Shown here in pieces: positions 28,118-36,165 of a DNA stretch of 36,363 bases. Position numbers and translations under genes: made by a program. This stretch comes from a virus. Location: IMG/VR virus record IMGVR_UViG_3300045972_000282, positions 1-36,363 of that record. One strand, given 5' to 3'. Position 1 is the stretch's first letter. Every line of letters starts with the position of its first letter. The notes beneath the pieces were generated by a model. It was not told where the DNA came from. It searched no databases and saw only the letters and a list, made by a program, of their open reading frames with translations.

Positions 28118-31100
28118 TGCCATCACCCGCATTTATAGCAGCGGCATCAGCCGCAAATAGACAGCCGGTAGCGTTTCTTTCCATTGAAAATAATGATGCT
28201 GTCAAGCTCCCGATCAGTTCGCAAGATGATTGGCTCGCCTGCAGCCCATTTACCAATCTGAACAGATCCACTGAGCCGGGTCGTATCTTCATGAATACGG
28301 ATGACGCGGACTCATACTCAATCCATGAGCCATATTCGGGGCCATACACCCGCAGACCACTACCGGTCACTGGTGATTCCGGAAACGTATCTTTTGTTTC
28401 CGTATCGGGCACTACTGTCACCGCCTCGGGTGAAACAACCGTCACCAGCATCGGTGCCGCTACCGTTGGCATTGAACTAGTTTTCACCTGTACCTGTTCT
28501 ATGGCTAACCCATTTGTGACTGGGTACGTCTATCGGGGCAATCCGGTATTAGAACTCCATGGCCGCAAAGATGGCGGAGCCTGGACGAAGCTGAAGGATC
28601 TTGTTGTGGACGGCTCAAAGGGTGAAGCGGCCGACCATTACAAAACAACAGTTACGGTACAGGTCACTGACCTGGCTACCGGTAATTGGGATTTCAAAAC
28701 CGTCGTAGTCGCTCTAAAAGATATTTATACCGTCACCCCCTGGGTAACCGTTGGGCAAAATTCAGTTTATAACATCCGGGTAAAGCACCTGACCTGTAGC
28801 AAAACACGCCTAGTTAGTTATCTGCCAACCGGCGGCCTAACAACGTCCTTTGTCGGTTTCAGCTCGGTACCCGCATTGGCCAGTCGTCTGGAAATCGATG
28901 ATATAGTCCCGGCAGGTTGCTCGGCCACGTATCATGCCTATGGTGGTAATACCGTGGGTGTCTGGAATGATCTGGGTACGGTTGTTGACGGCTCAACCTT
29001 GCCAGCTTACCGTTTTTATTATTTCGCTGTGGCCATTACCTCCAACGGGACCGATACCCCTTTCCTGGACGAAATACGCGTCATCGGCGGCAACTCCCAG
29101 TACCTCTATTTTTCCACCCATAAGGATACCCCGATACAGGGCGCAAAACCATACATTGCCCCAGGGGGAATATCCTCTATTAGCAGCAAGATCGATCTCA
29201 GCCAGTCTGCCACCATTGGCGAACTGACCGCAAAGCTCCACTGGACAAAAGAAGTCGGGGATATGATCTCAACCGGCTACCTCAAAAACAAAACTATCAT
29301 ATGCAAGATCGGTTTTGTGGGACTGTCCGAACAGGATTACGAGCCGTATTTTGTTGGTACCTGGTACGACTACCAGGCTGACCACGAAAAACGGATCATC
29401 ACTGTCAAGACCCGCAATATCCTGAAGCGCTTTAACCGCAAGGTACCATCTGCGGATTACTTCCTTGACGCTGCCGGGCAGGCATTCGCACCACCAAAGC
29501 TGTTGACGCTGGCTGGTAACATCATGGACGTCATGTTGCAGCTGGCCGATCTGTTAGGGGTACCGGATAGATATCTGGACCGGTCATCATTTACCGGCCT
29601 GGCAGCGGGTTCCCGATCCGGCCCCGCCTGGCAGGTTTCCCGTAGTATCACCGAACCGATGGATGCCAATGAACTACTGAATGAACTGGCCGTATCCGCC
29701 GGGGTATTCCTGGTCGAAGGCCCGGACGGTAAACTAACCGCGCAGCTGTATGATGATGTTGTCACCTCCAACGCCGTTGATACTCTGGATGCCAAACTTC
29801 ATAAGTTCCGCCCTATAGATGGCGGCCAGAAAGAGCTCTTCACCCGCCAGACCATTTACTACCAGTTGATATCGGGTAAACCCGGCAGCTCCGCCAGTGA
29901 CTTCGGAAAGGGTCTGGTGTATGTCAACGTCAATGCGGAAATAGCCTGGCAGGAATCGGCAACGAAAGAATGGATGGACAAGTGGGGTTTATCGGTCACT
30001 GCCATCCAGAAACTTGCCCAGCGGCGTGATGGATGGTTTGCTAACCCACTGGCCACCGTCAAGGTTGAAAACGTCCCTCCGCGTTTCTGGGGGATTAAGA
30101 CCGGGCAGATCGTGGCGGTTGATAATCTCCAGTTTCCCTGCCCGTCAAATGAATGGCAGGGCTTCACAGATGGTACCCGCTTCCTGGTGATGAGCAAGAC
30201 CACCAACGATCCAACCAGTGAAAGCCTGGCCATATCGTACGATCTGATGCAGCTGGGCACTCCGGCGTTTATCCCGGACCCGGACTTCCCCAGTTATACA
30301 CCTTTTGAATATTTCCCGGCAGTTCGTAATCTGGCCCTGTCAGAACATCTTGTCCGGCTCGCTGGTGGGTCTGTGGAGACGATGCTGGATGTAGATTTCG
30401 ATCGTCCGATTGATTTCCATTATGGATCGGCAGCGATCTGGTCACGTCCTGCAGGTGGTACCTGGAAATATAAAGGCCTAACTGATCTGGGCGGCCCTGA
30501 AGATGCCCGTGTATTCAGTTTTGCTGTATCTGACAGCCAGACCGTTGAAGTGGCGGCGCTCACAGTCAACGCCGTAGGTCAGACCATGCCGATCGATATG
30601 GCTCCCAAGGTTTCCAGATTTATCATCGGTAAAACCGCACCCCCAGCCAATGTCACAAATTTCCACGCTATCCCGATCATTACTGGTGGGCTCCGTTTCA
30701 GTTGGTCGTCTGTGGCTGATGTGGACGTTTCCGAATATGTAATCAGGTATAGCCCAAAAACTAACGGTGCTGTATGGGACGGAGCATCCGAGATAATCAG
30801 AAGCTCTGCTCTGTATGCAAACCTTAATACCGCTCTGTCCGGCACATACTTCATCAAGGCAATCGATACCACCGGCCATTATTCTCCGGCTGCGGCCAGT
30901 TATGTTGTCTCTGCGATTCTGTCCCAGATTTCATTGACCAACCACGTTACCATCACGGAACACACGGGCTGGTCCGGTACTAAAGACCGCTGCCATGTCA
31001 CATCCGGAGAGCTGATCATTGACCAGGCTTATTCGGTACCGGGCAATCCCCCGCCAATATCCAGCGGAGCAATCTATACCAGTGCAACTGAAGTCAGTTT

Positions 31101-31413
31101 TGCTGAACCAGTAACCGTGAGGGTATCTGCAAAGTGTGACTGGATTGCACTGATCCCATCATTCGACTCTGTGCAGAGCATTGACAATATGGCCAGCTGG
31201 GACGGTGCCACAGGGAAATCAACGGTGCAGGCTTACATCACCACATCACAGGATGGCAGCGCTCCATCATTCAAGCAGCCACTTTTTGCCGGTGATTACA
31301 CTTTCCAGCGGGCAAAATTCAGCGTTGAAGTTATTCGCTGGTATCCCGATTTCGTAAAGATTAAAGAACTCGTTTTCAACGTAGAATTACACGACACAGC
31401 CATAACGATATAA
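28117..31413 (+). CDS. Tail-tip hub / host-specificity protein with Fn3-like domain
   Basis: A 1098-residue protein. Residues about 1-340 are beta-rich, with inserted Ser/Thr-rich repeats. About 350-625 look like the phage hub (late-control beta-barrel and associated domains; ISSKIDLSQSATIGELTAKLHW ... NELLNELAVSAGVFLVEGPDGKL). A fibronectin type III-like domain lies at about 840-935 (PPANVTNFHAIPI ... GTYFIKAIDTTGHYSP). A C-terminal beta domain (about 940-1098) may be the receptor-facing part. It plays the part of lambda gpJ/Tal: closes the tube, triggers DNA release and sets host range. Its ATG overlaps the previous stop by one base. Confidence 0.75.
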   Translation: MPSPAFIAAASAANRQPVAFLSIENNDAVKLPISSQDDWLACSPFTNLNRSTEPGRIFMNTDDADSYSIHEPYSGPYTRRPLPVTGDSGNVSFVSVSGTTVTASGETTVTSIGAATVGIELVFTCTCSMANPFVTGYVYRGNPVLELHGRKDGGAWTKLKDLVVDGSKGEAADHYKTTVTVQVTDLATGNWDFKTVVVALKDIYTVTPWVTVGQNSVYNIRVKHLTCSKTRLVSYLPTGGLTTSFVGFSSVPALASRLEIDDIVPAGCSATYHAYGGNTVGVWNDLGTVVDGSTLPAYRFYYFAVAITSNGTDTPFLDEIRVIGGNSQYLYFSTHKDTPIQGAKPYIAPGGISSISSKIDLSQSATIGELTAKLHWTKEVGDMISTGYLKNKTIICKIGFVGLSEQDYEPYFVGTWYDYQADHEKRIITVKTRNILKRFNRKVPSADYFLDAAGQAFAPPKLLTLAGNIMDVMLQLADLLGVPDRYLDRSSFTGLAAGSRSGPAWQVSRSITEPMDANELLNELAVSAGVFLVEGPDGKLTAQLYDDVVTSNAVDTLDAKLHKFRPIDGGQKELFTRQTIYYQLISGKPGSSASDFGKGLVYVNVNAEIAWQESATKEWMDKWGLSVTAIQKLAQRRDGWFANPLATVKVENVPPRFWGIKTGQIVAVDNLQFPCPSNEWQGFTDGTRFLVMSKTTNDPTSESLAISYDLMQLGTPAFIPDPDFPSYTPFEYFPAVRNLALSEHLVRLAGGSVETMLDVDFDRPIDFHYGSAAIWSRPAGGTWKYKGLTDLGGPEDARVFSFAVSDSQTVEVAALTVNAVGQTMPIDMAPKVSRFIIGKTAPPANVTNFHAIPIITGGLRFSWSSVADVDVSEYVIRYSPKTNGAVWDGASEIIRSSALYANLNTALSGTYFIKAIDTTGHYSPAAASYVVSAILSQISLTNHVTITEHTGWSGTKDRCHVTSGELIIDQAYSVPGNPPPISSGAIYTSATEVSFAEPVTVRVSAKCDWIALIPSFDSVQSIDNMASWDGATGKSTVQAYITTSQDGSAPSFKQPLFAGDYTFQRAKFSVEVIRWYPDFVKIKELVFNVELHDTAITI

Positions 31414-31422
31414 GGGGGCCCG

Positions 31423-32340
31423 ATGAGCCAGCATGATTACGACATAACGGCAACAGACGCAGATACTGGCATGACTATGCGGGGTGCTATTAATGCCGCT
31501 TTTCAGGCATTAGTCGGTAACAATTGGGGAACGACTGCCCCGGCTTCTCCATATGCACATATGTTCTGGGTGGATACATCCGGAGCTATCCCCATTTTGA
31601 AGATACGAAACGCAGTAAACAACGCCTGGATATATTTGTTTTCTTTGGGATCTGCTCAAATGCTGCTGGAAAACGATATCGTAATAAACGGGATCACCAT
31701 TGGCAAAGGCCCTGGCGGAATAAATACAAACACAGTTTTTGGTTTGGGGGCGTTCGCTTCCAATGCAACCGGATTTTTAAATATAGCTTTTGGCCAGGGG
31801 GCTATGGCCGGCAATACAATTGGCAATGGCAATACTGCATTAGGTTGCGAATCAATGTCGGCAAATACTCAAGGCAACTGGAATATTGCTATTGGCTATT
31901 CATCAATGGCCACAAGTACGACATCGAGTAACAACGTGAGTATTGGTTATTACGCATTCACGAGCCATACAACTGGTGACAATAATATTGCCATCGGAAA
32001 TGACTCTGGCAATGGTTATGGCCCGAGCAATCTGGATGCTCCTAGTTGTACCAACTCAATTTTTATTGGGGTATCTGCCCGCGCTGGAGCCAATGGTGGC
32101 GATAATGAAATAGTAATAGGAAAGGATGCTTACGGCAGTGGCAGTAATTCAGTAACACTTGGCAATGCTTCGATTACCAAAACGGTATTAAGCGGAGTCA
32201 TCAAAAAACGTGCCCTCGATCCTGCTCCGGCATCAGCCACGGCTGCAGGTACTCTGGGGGAGATCAGAGTCACCGCCACACATATTTACGTTTGTACAGC
32301 AACCAACACATGGGTAAGAACTGCCCTGACAACCTGGTAA
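31423..32340 (+). CDS. Tail fibre with YadA/Hep_Hag-like repeats
   Basis: A 305-residue protein. The N-terminus (MSQHDYDITATDADTGMTMRGAINAAFQALVG) is a common attachment region of phage fibres. The centre (about 105-245) has repeats with NTALGCESM, NIAIGYSSM, NVSIGYYAF, NNIAIGNDS and NSVTLGNAS motifs of the trimeric autotransporter (YadA head) left-handed beta-roll. The C-terminus is short (GTLGEIRVTATHIYVCTATNTWVRT), a motif frequent at ends of fibres. It probably forms a trimer that binds the host cell. Confidence 0.8.
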   Translation: MSQHDYDITATDADTGMTMRGAINAAFQALVGNNWGTTAPASPYAHMFWVDTSGAIPILKIRNAVNNAWIYLFSLGSAQMLLENDIVINGITIGKGPGGINTNTVFGLGAFASNATGFLNIAFGQGAMAGNTIGNGNTALGCESMSANTQGNWNIAIGYSSMATSTTSSNNVSIGYYAFTSHTTGDNNIAIGNDSGNGYGPSNLDAPSCTNSIFIGVSARAGANGGDNEIVIGKDAYGSGSNSVTLGNASITKTVLSGVIKKRALDPAPASATAAGTLGEIRVTATHIYVCTATNTWVRTALTTW

Positions 32341-32349
32341 GGAGAGAAC

Positions 32350-33099
32350 ATGAAACGCCTGATAATAATGGTTCTGATTATGGCAACCGGCTGCGCCTTC
32401 GCAGCTTCACAAAAAATCTATGAATTCCCTGATGCGGGCAAGATGAAGGATAGCGACCGCGTGTATATATACCAAAACGCAAGCGGGAACCGGAACCTGA
32501 CAGGTTCTCAGTTCAAATATGAGGCATTAGGTGGTGATGGTGTCATGGTCAAAATGGCCATGAATACCTACACGAGCCAGTGGGCGGGTCCGAATAGCCA
32601 ACACCGGCGGGTTTCGGAAATAAGAAACTATCTCGGGAAAATCACCTATTACGTCACGGCAGCTGGCCGGATGGTCATCGGTGGTGAACCAAGGCCGTTT
32701 GCAGTAACAGCAGTTGTCCCAGCAAGTGGCACTACCGGAATTTATAACAACTATTCAGCACGGGCTTGTGCCTTTACAACATGCTCAACCATGACCGGCG
32801 TTTATTGGACGGGCAAAAAATGGACGGGCAGCAAATATATTACCTACAACAAAACCGTTAAATCAGTTTCATCGTCTACAGACCAATTCATTGTTGGAAA
32901 AACGCTGAATCTCGTTTCGGGCGACCAGCTTAAATATACCTTTGCTGATTATTCGGTTGCCGCAGCCACGACCTACACAATGAAAATATGGTTGGAAAAC
33001 TTCCGCCGGTATCAACAGGACGGAGAATGGACGGCTACATGCCCAGGCATGACAGACACTGGAGATGGATACTGCGAAGCCACATTTACGACGAGGTGA
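32350..33099 (+). CDS. Secreted protein with tail-fibre-like N-domain
   Basis: A 249-residue protein with a Sec signal peptide (MKRLIIMVLIMATGCAFA, cleavage near 18/19; the ATGC at 12-15 also resembles a weak lipobox). The mature N-terminus, YEFPDAGKMKDSDRVYIYQNASGNRNLTGSQF, resembles the fibre-attachment motif (Gt-ElvpvvqgGxtkxtTxxQL) of phage tail proteins. The remainder (about 95-249) is beta-rich with four Cys, possibly disulphide-bonded outside the cytoplasm. GGAGAG precedes the ATG. It lies just after the tail fibre gene in the late operon. A signal on a tail-like domain is unusual. Confidence 0.65.
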   Translation: MKRLIIMVLIMATGCAFAASQKIYEFPDAGKMKDSDRVYIYQNASGNRNLTGSQFKYEALGGDGVMVKMAMNTYTSQWAGPNSQHRRVSEIRNYLGKITYYVTAAGRMVIGGEPRPFAVTAVVPASGTTGIYNNYSARACAFTTCSTMTGVYWTGKKWTGSKYITYNKTVKSVSSSTDQFIVGKTLNLVSGDQLKYTFADYSVAAATTYTMKIWLENFRRYQQDGEWTATCPGMTDTGDGYCEATFTTR

Positions 33100-33102
33100 T
33101 GC

Positions 33103-33210
33103 ATGGAGCAGCTCGATTGCCTGGTGGCTTTAAGCCTTTTATCAATACTGGCTCGTATTATATGGGCGTCAATACCGGAGGCTCCAAATGATAGATCTGA
33201 CACCCCTTGA
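33103..33210 (+). CDS. Tiny membrane peptide overlapping the next gene
   Basis: A 35-codon ORF (MEQLDCLVALSLLSILARII...) with one hydrophobic helix (about 6-24) and GAGGTGA just upstream of its ATG. It overlaps the end of the preceding region and the next gene by 23 bases. A competing 30-codon ORF starts at 33099 in another frame, without a membrane segment. I prefer the hydrophobic one, with low confidence. Confidence 0.35.
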   Translation: MEQLDCLVALSLLSILARIIWASIPEAPNDRSDTP

Positions 33211-33490
33211 ACATGTTGGACTTGCCATTGTCCCCACGCTGATCGGCTGGGTGTTCGGCAATCCGGTTGCCGGTGCCTGCTTCGGTATCGCGCTTTTTAT
33301 TGGCCGGGAGCACGCCCAGGGAGAACAGCGGGCTATCCAGCGCTTTTACAATAACACCCGCAGCGCCGCCCCTTGGTTTTGCGGATTTGAATGGAGGGCA
33401 TGGAAAGATGATAAAGGTTCTCTGCTTGATTTTGCTTGCCCTGCTGTTGTCTGCATTGGTCTTGCTGTGGCTCTTGTATATTGGTTTTAA
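33188..33490 (+). CDS. Membrane protein of the lysis region
   Basis: A 100-residue protein with two N-terminal hydrophobic segments (HVGLAIVPTLIGWVFGN and VAGACFGIALFIG, about 9-40) ending in a REHAQGEQRA motif. A central polar part follows, then a C-terminal helix (ACPAVVCIGLAVALVYWF). The GREHAQ-containing type is frequent beside phage lysis genes. It might be a holin or holin-associated protein, but its role is not proven. A smaller ORF for another membrane peptide lies in the next frame over its 3' end. Confidence 0.65.
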   Translation: MIDLTPLEHVGLAIVPTLIGWVFGNPVAGACFGIALFIGREHAQGEQRAIQRFYNNTRSAAPWFCGFEWRAWKDDKGSLLDFACPAVVCIGLAVALVYWF

Positions 33491-33521
33491 AATCGTTGAA
33501 AAAGATTTGAAACACTATTGA
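33408..33521 (+). CDS. Tiny membrane peptide nested in the preceding gene's 3' end
   Basis: A 37-codon ORF (MIKVLCLILLALLLSALVLL...) that is almost entirely one transmembrane helix with a short charged tail (KIVEKDLKHY). GGAGGGCATGGAAAG precedes the ATG. It overlaps 83 bases of the previous gene in another frame and continues 31 bases beyond it. The presence of an intact hydrophobic peptide after the upstream stop supports selection for it. Function unknown. Confidence 0.45.
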   Translation: MIKVLCLILLALLLSALVLLWLLYIGFKIVEKDLKHY

Positions 33522-33532
33522 TGGGAGTTTGT

Positions 33533-33937
33533 ATGAAAAAAATTATCAGTACCGTTTTACTGCTGACATTAGTTTTGGGGTTTACAGCCTATGCCTTTGA
33601 CCCAGGCGTATATGACATGGTTATACAGGCTGGAGAAGACTATCAGTTGACGCTGCAGCTGGCAGATAGTACCGGGGCAGCCGTCAATCTCTCCGGGAAT
33701 ACCTATGCCGCCCAGTTTAGAAGCGCCCCTGCTCCGGCCGGTATCGTATTCGCCACATTCAGCGCCAGCAGTTCCGCTCCCTTGGCCGGACAGGTCGCTG
33801 TTAGGCTTTCCAAGGATCAGACTGTCGCCCATTCTGGAAAAACAGGAGTATGGGATTTAAGACAGACCACCGGTGGTGGGGCTGTTTCATATCTTATATC
33901 GGGCAAAGCAGTTGTGCGCCCTACGGTAACGAGGTGA
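33533..33937 (+). CDS. Secreted protein with tail-type beta domain
   Basis: A 134-residue protein with a Sec signal peptide (MKKIISTVLLLTLVLGFTAYA, cleavage near 21). The mature part, VIQAGEDYQLTLQLADSTGAAVNLSGNTYAAQFRS, resembles a beta-sandwich common at the N-terminus of phage baseplate/tail adhesin proteins (BppU_N-like), including the later GQVAVRLS ... GKTGVWDLR. Those relatives normally lack a signal. GGGAG five bases before the ATG supports this start rather than the in-frame TTG at 33518. It may be an exported structural protein or a surface protein that mimics tail parts; its role is unknown. Confidence 0.65.
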   Translation: MKKIISTVLLLTLVLGFTAYAFDPGVYDMVIQAGEDYQLTLQLADSTGAAVNLSGNTYAAQFRSAPAPAGIVFATFSASSSAPLAGQVAVRLSKDQTVAHSGKTGVWDLRQTTGGGAVSYLISGKAVVRPTVTR

Positions 33938-33941
33938 ACTG

Positions 33942-34172
33942 ATGAAACTACTAATTGCGTTGGTTCTGGTTTTATTCCCTGTGGTTTCTTTTGCCGACGG
34001 GGTGACGATCACAATTCTTAATCCTTCGCCCTCGGTGATTACAATTACCAGCTCTACTTCCCCGGGCGTCACAATCAGCAGGGTTGGAGATAACCAGGCA
34101 TCAGTGGTCGTTCCTGGTCTGCGTATCATCCAAGGAGTTTTGCCCAGCGAATCAAGGATACTTACTTACTAG
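33942..34172 (+). CDS. Small secreted Ser/Thr/Ile-rich protein
   Basis: A 76-residue protein with a Sec signal peptide (MKLLIALVLVLFPVVSFA, cleavage near 18). The short mature part is strand-rich (VTITILNPSPSVITITSSTSPGVTI). GAGGTGAAC precedes the ATG, four bases after the preceding stop. It has no Cys or known domain. Together with the two preceding signal-bearing proteins it forms an exported set in the late operon. Confidence 0.6.
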   Translation: MKLLIALVLVLFPVVSFADGVTITILNPSPSVITITSSTSPGVTISRVGDNQASVVVPGLRIIQGVLPSESRILTY

Positions 34173-34180
34173 GAGCGAAT

Positions 34181-34513
34181 ATGACCGAGAACGTATCTCA
34201 CGCCATCATATATATGGCCGGGGGAATCACCGCGCAGGCTCTTAATATGATCATACGAGTGATAAGGGATTGCCTAAAAAGCAGGGCACGATACCGGATG
34301 AGACAGAAGCACAGACATGCCAGATCCACAGACACCATCAACAATCCAAATAACTCTGGCACAACTGTTTTCGATTCTGGGGGCGGTGGTGTCCCCGGTG
34401 CTTCTGCTACTCGGGTACCTCTGGACACTTACTGTAGAAAGAATCAAAAAGACGGAAACCCGCCTCGACGAAGGGTCGAAGACCATCAACGGATTGAAGG
34501 TGTCGGTTGCTGA
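34181..34513 (+). CDS. Basic hypothetical protein overlapping the coiled-coil membrane gene
   Basis: A 110-codon ORF with a good ribosome site (TAGGAGCGA). The first 45 residues (MTENVSHAIIYMAGGITAQAL ... KSRARYRMRQKHRH) include a weak hydrophobic segment and a basic patch. The remaining 65 codons overlap the gene at 34317 in another frame and look like a by-product of that coding sequence (Gly/Pro/Arg-rich). It probably starts for real; the importance of its C-terminus is doubtful. Confidence 0.4.
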   Translation: MTENVSHAIIYMAGGITAQALNMIIRVIRDCLKSRARYRMRQKHRHARSTDTINNPNNSGTTVFDSGGGGVPGASATRVPLDTYCRKNQKDGNPPRRRVEDHQRIEGVGC

Positions 34514-34676
34514 ACACACTAACGATATTGACCATGTTGTCTTGTCTATGCGCGACCACTATCAATCGTCCGACGAATATCGGCATGAAACAGATGAAAA
34601 GATATCCGGAATAAAAAGCGACGTAAAATCTATACAGACCCGCTGCATTGAACGGGAAAAGGCAGGGAAAACATGA
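34317..34676 (+). CDS. Membrane-anchored coiled-coil protein
   Basis: A 119-residue protein with one transmembrane helix (about 12-36; LAQLFSILGAVVSPVLLLLGYLW) followed by a heptad-like polar tail (ERIKKTETRLDEGSKTINGLKVSVAEHTNDIDHVVLSM ...). The layout resembles XhlA/haemolysin-type or holin-associated phage proteins. It lies immediately before the putative endolysin (four-base overlap, ATGA). The ribosome site is weak, so coupling to the overlapping upstream ORF is likely. A role in lysis is inferred. Confidence 0.65.
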   Translation: MPDPQTPSTIQITLAQLFSILGAVVSPVLLLLGYLWTLTVERIKKTETRLDEGSKTINGLKVSVAEHTNDIDHVVLSMRDHYQSSDEYRHETDEKISGIKSDVKSIQTRCIEREKAGKT

Positions 34677-35266
34677 AATCAATTAACGAACTATTCCGGC
34701 TGGTGATCTTGGTCAATGAGCTGGACAACAATACAAAACTGGCCTTCACCTTTTCTGATCCGGACGGCGTCCGTTCGGGGAAGTCCGGTTGGTCATTCGG
34801 GGTATGCCAGTTCGATACCAGAAACAATAACCAGGCGCTCGCTTGTCTGGCTGAATGTGGTTTCAACTCCGGTGAGATTCACGGTGTTGTCGACCAGACT
34901 ATTGATGTCCGTCCCTTTGCTGCTCGATTAAAGGAGTATTCGGACATTATCGCAAAGTATGATGAAGCACAGCTTTCCCGCTGCATCTTTTCCGCCATGG
35001 ATTTTTACGCCCGCCACAGTATTCCCGTAACCGATACCGGTGCCATCCTGGCCAGTGCTGATTACGTCAACCAGTACGGTTCTCAGGGTGATGGCTTCGC
35101 GGCTTACATGAAGAGCCTGGGGCGTCCTGTTGTGGCCAATGATATTTTAAAATTCAAACTGGAACACACAGTTTATGGCAAGCGCTGCCCAAAGGATTGC
35201 CAACGACGGTTTGATAACCTGGTTGATATCCTGGACAGGGAAGGAATCGAATATGGCCGGGGGTGA
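34673..35266 (+). CDS. Putative endolysin (lysozyme-like)
   Basis: A 197-residue protein. It contains FSDPDGVRSGKSGWSFGVCQFDTRNNNQAL (about residues 27-56), a GxxSxGxxQxD pattern like the substrate-cleft segment of lysozyme/transglycosylase-type phage enzymes. The rest is helical, with RCPKDCQRRFDNLVDIL near the end. There is no signal peptide, so export would depend on a holin. It lies between membrane proteins and the spanins, where an endolysin is expected and no other candidate exists. The catalytic Glu cannot be assigned by eye (E16 and D30 are options). Confidence 0.5.
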   Translation: MKSINELFRLVILVNELDNNTKLAFTFSDPDGVRSGKSGWSFGVCQFDTRNNNQALACLAECGFNSGEIHGVVDQTIDVRPFAARLKEYSDIIAKYDEAQLSRCIFSAMDFYARHSIPVTDTGAILASADYVNQYGSQGDGFAAYMKSLGRPVVANDILKFKLEHTVYGKRCPKDCQRRFDNLVDILDREGIEYGRG

Positions 35267-35405
35267 TTCATTGAAAGAACCTTGCCGCCGATGTGGTGAT
35301 GACAAAGCCTACCGGCGACATGTCCCGCTGCGCGTGGAAGGTTTTATCGTGTACCGGATACTGTGCCGGAAATGCATCGAGCTTCAGCTGGAAGAAAATA
35401 AATGA
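35253..35405 (+). CDS. Small zinc-ribbon protein
   Basis: A 50-residue protein with C11-R-R-C14 and C38-R-K-C41, a two-knuckle zinc ribbon, and a short acidic C-terminus. The ATG at 35253 lies inside the end of the endolysin-like gene, with GGAAGG upstream. Its end overlaps the next region (AATGATG). Function unknown; the perfect CxxC pairs make chance unlikely. Confidence 0.6.
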   Translation: MAGGDSLKEPCRRCGDDKAYRRHVPLRVEGFIVYRILCRKCIELQLEENK

Positions 35406-35416
35406 TGGAGGTGGTT

Positions 35417-35695
35417 ATGGGACCATTTAGAGAATCAATCAACAACCTGATACGGAGTGACCGTCCCGAGAGTGTGTCCCGGTTGCTGGCACTTGTAACC
35501 GGTATTAACCTGGTGGGGTGGGTATGGTATGCACAGATAAACAATAAACTGGATGCTCTTCTGGCTACGTTGGCAGTGCTGCTTCCGTTCCTATTGACGT
35601 TGCTAGGACTGAAACAAATGGACGACAGAAAAAAGATGGAGGTCAATAATGCCAGTGTTCCTGCTGCCGATTACCCAGTGGATCTGGGCAAATAG
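35417..35695 (+). CDS. Probable holin (two transmembrane helices)
   Basis: A 92-residue protein with two hydrophobic helices (about 22-40, LLALVTGINLVGWVWYA; about 47-66, LLATLAVLLPFLLTLLGL) joined by a short polar turn and ending in a charged tail (KQMDDRKKMEVNN). GGAGGT at 35407-35412 points to the ATG at 35417 rather than the ATG at 35402. Size, topology and neighbourhood (endolysin-like gene upstream, spanins downstream) fit a class II holin that releases the endolysin. Other membrane proteins in the region could share this role. Confidence 0.6.
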   Translation: MGPFRESINNLIRSDRPESVSRLLALVTGINLVGWVWYAQINNKLDALLATLAVLLPFLLTLLGLKQMDDRKKMEVNNASVPAADYPVDLGK

Positions 35696-36002
35696 AAAAA
35701 TCGTTGCTGAAGTTTTTTGTTTGCTCTTGGGGCTGGCTCTGATCTGGTGGTTTGGTATACACAACCCCCGCGTAATTAAAGAGCAGGCACAGCAGATAGA
35801 GGCGCAAAAAAGGGAAATCGTCGCAGCCCATGAAGCGATTAATCTGCTCACCAACATAGAAAGGGCACATGATGAAACTGACAAAAAATCAGCTGACAAC
35901 CAGACTAAAATCCGGATTAGTCGCAAGCCTGGTCTTGATGGTGTGTTTATCAATGACGGGATGCTGGCAGCAGTGTATTCAGCCTACTCCACTTCCAACT
36001 GA
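35649..36002 (+). CDS. i-spanin (Rz-like)
   Basis: A 117-residue inner-membrane protein: N-terminal transmembrane helix (about 18-36; IVAEVFCLLLGLALIWWFG), then a coiled-coil periplasmic part (about 42-85; EQAQQIEAQKREIVAAHEAINLLTNIERAHDETDKK) and a C-terminal tail. It overlaps the holin-like gene by 47 bases and the lipoprotein gene by 134 bases. The Rz/Rz1 overlap is diagnostic. It bridges the envelope with the outer-membrane lipoprotein to fuse membranes in the last lysis step, so the host is Gram-negative. Confidence 0.82.
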   Translation: MPVFLLPITQWIWANRKIVAEVFCLLLGLALIWWFGIHNPRVIKEQAQQIEAQKREIVAAHEAINLLTNIERAHDETDKKSADNQTKIRISRKPGLDGVFINDGMLAAVYSAYSTSN

Positions 36003-36165
36003 GAACCATCCTGTGATGTATGGGGTGATATTCAACCCCCAGGGCGAATACTGTATTACTGATAAGTCGAGGCGGGATATGTTGGTCAATCTGGAGATGT
36101 ACCGGGCTGCCCTGGAGAAATGCAACGGGACAATCCTGGAATATAACAAGACGGTGCCGCGTTGA
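35869..36165 (+). CDS. o-spanin lipoprotein (Rz1-like)
   Basis: A 98-residue lipoprotein. A long signal (about 1-31; basic N-terminus, then LVASLVLMVCLSMTG) ends in a lipobox with lipidated C32. The mature part starts CWQQCIQPTPLPTENHP, Pro-rich like other Rz1 proteins, and has a short helix near the end (RRDMLVNLEMYRAALEKC). The start lies within the i-spanin gene in another frame and the stop lies beyond it: the overlapping, not embedded, spanin arrangement. It is the last gene of the phage before the attR arm sites. Confidence 0.85.
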   Translation: MMKLTKNQLTTRLKSGLVASLVLMVCLSMTGCWQQCIQPTPLPTENHPVMYGVIFNPQGEYCITDKSRRDMLVNLEMYRAALEKCNGTILEYNKTVPR

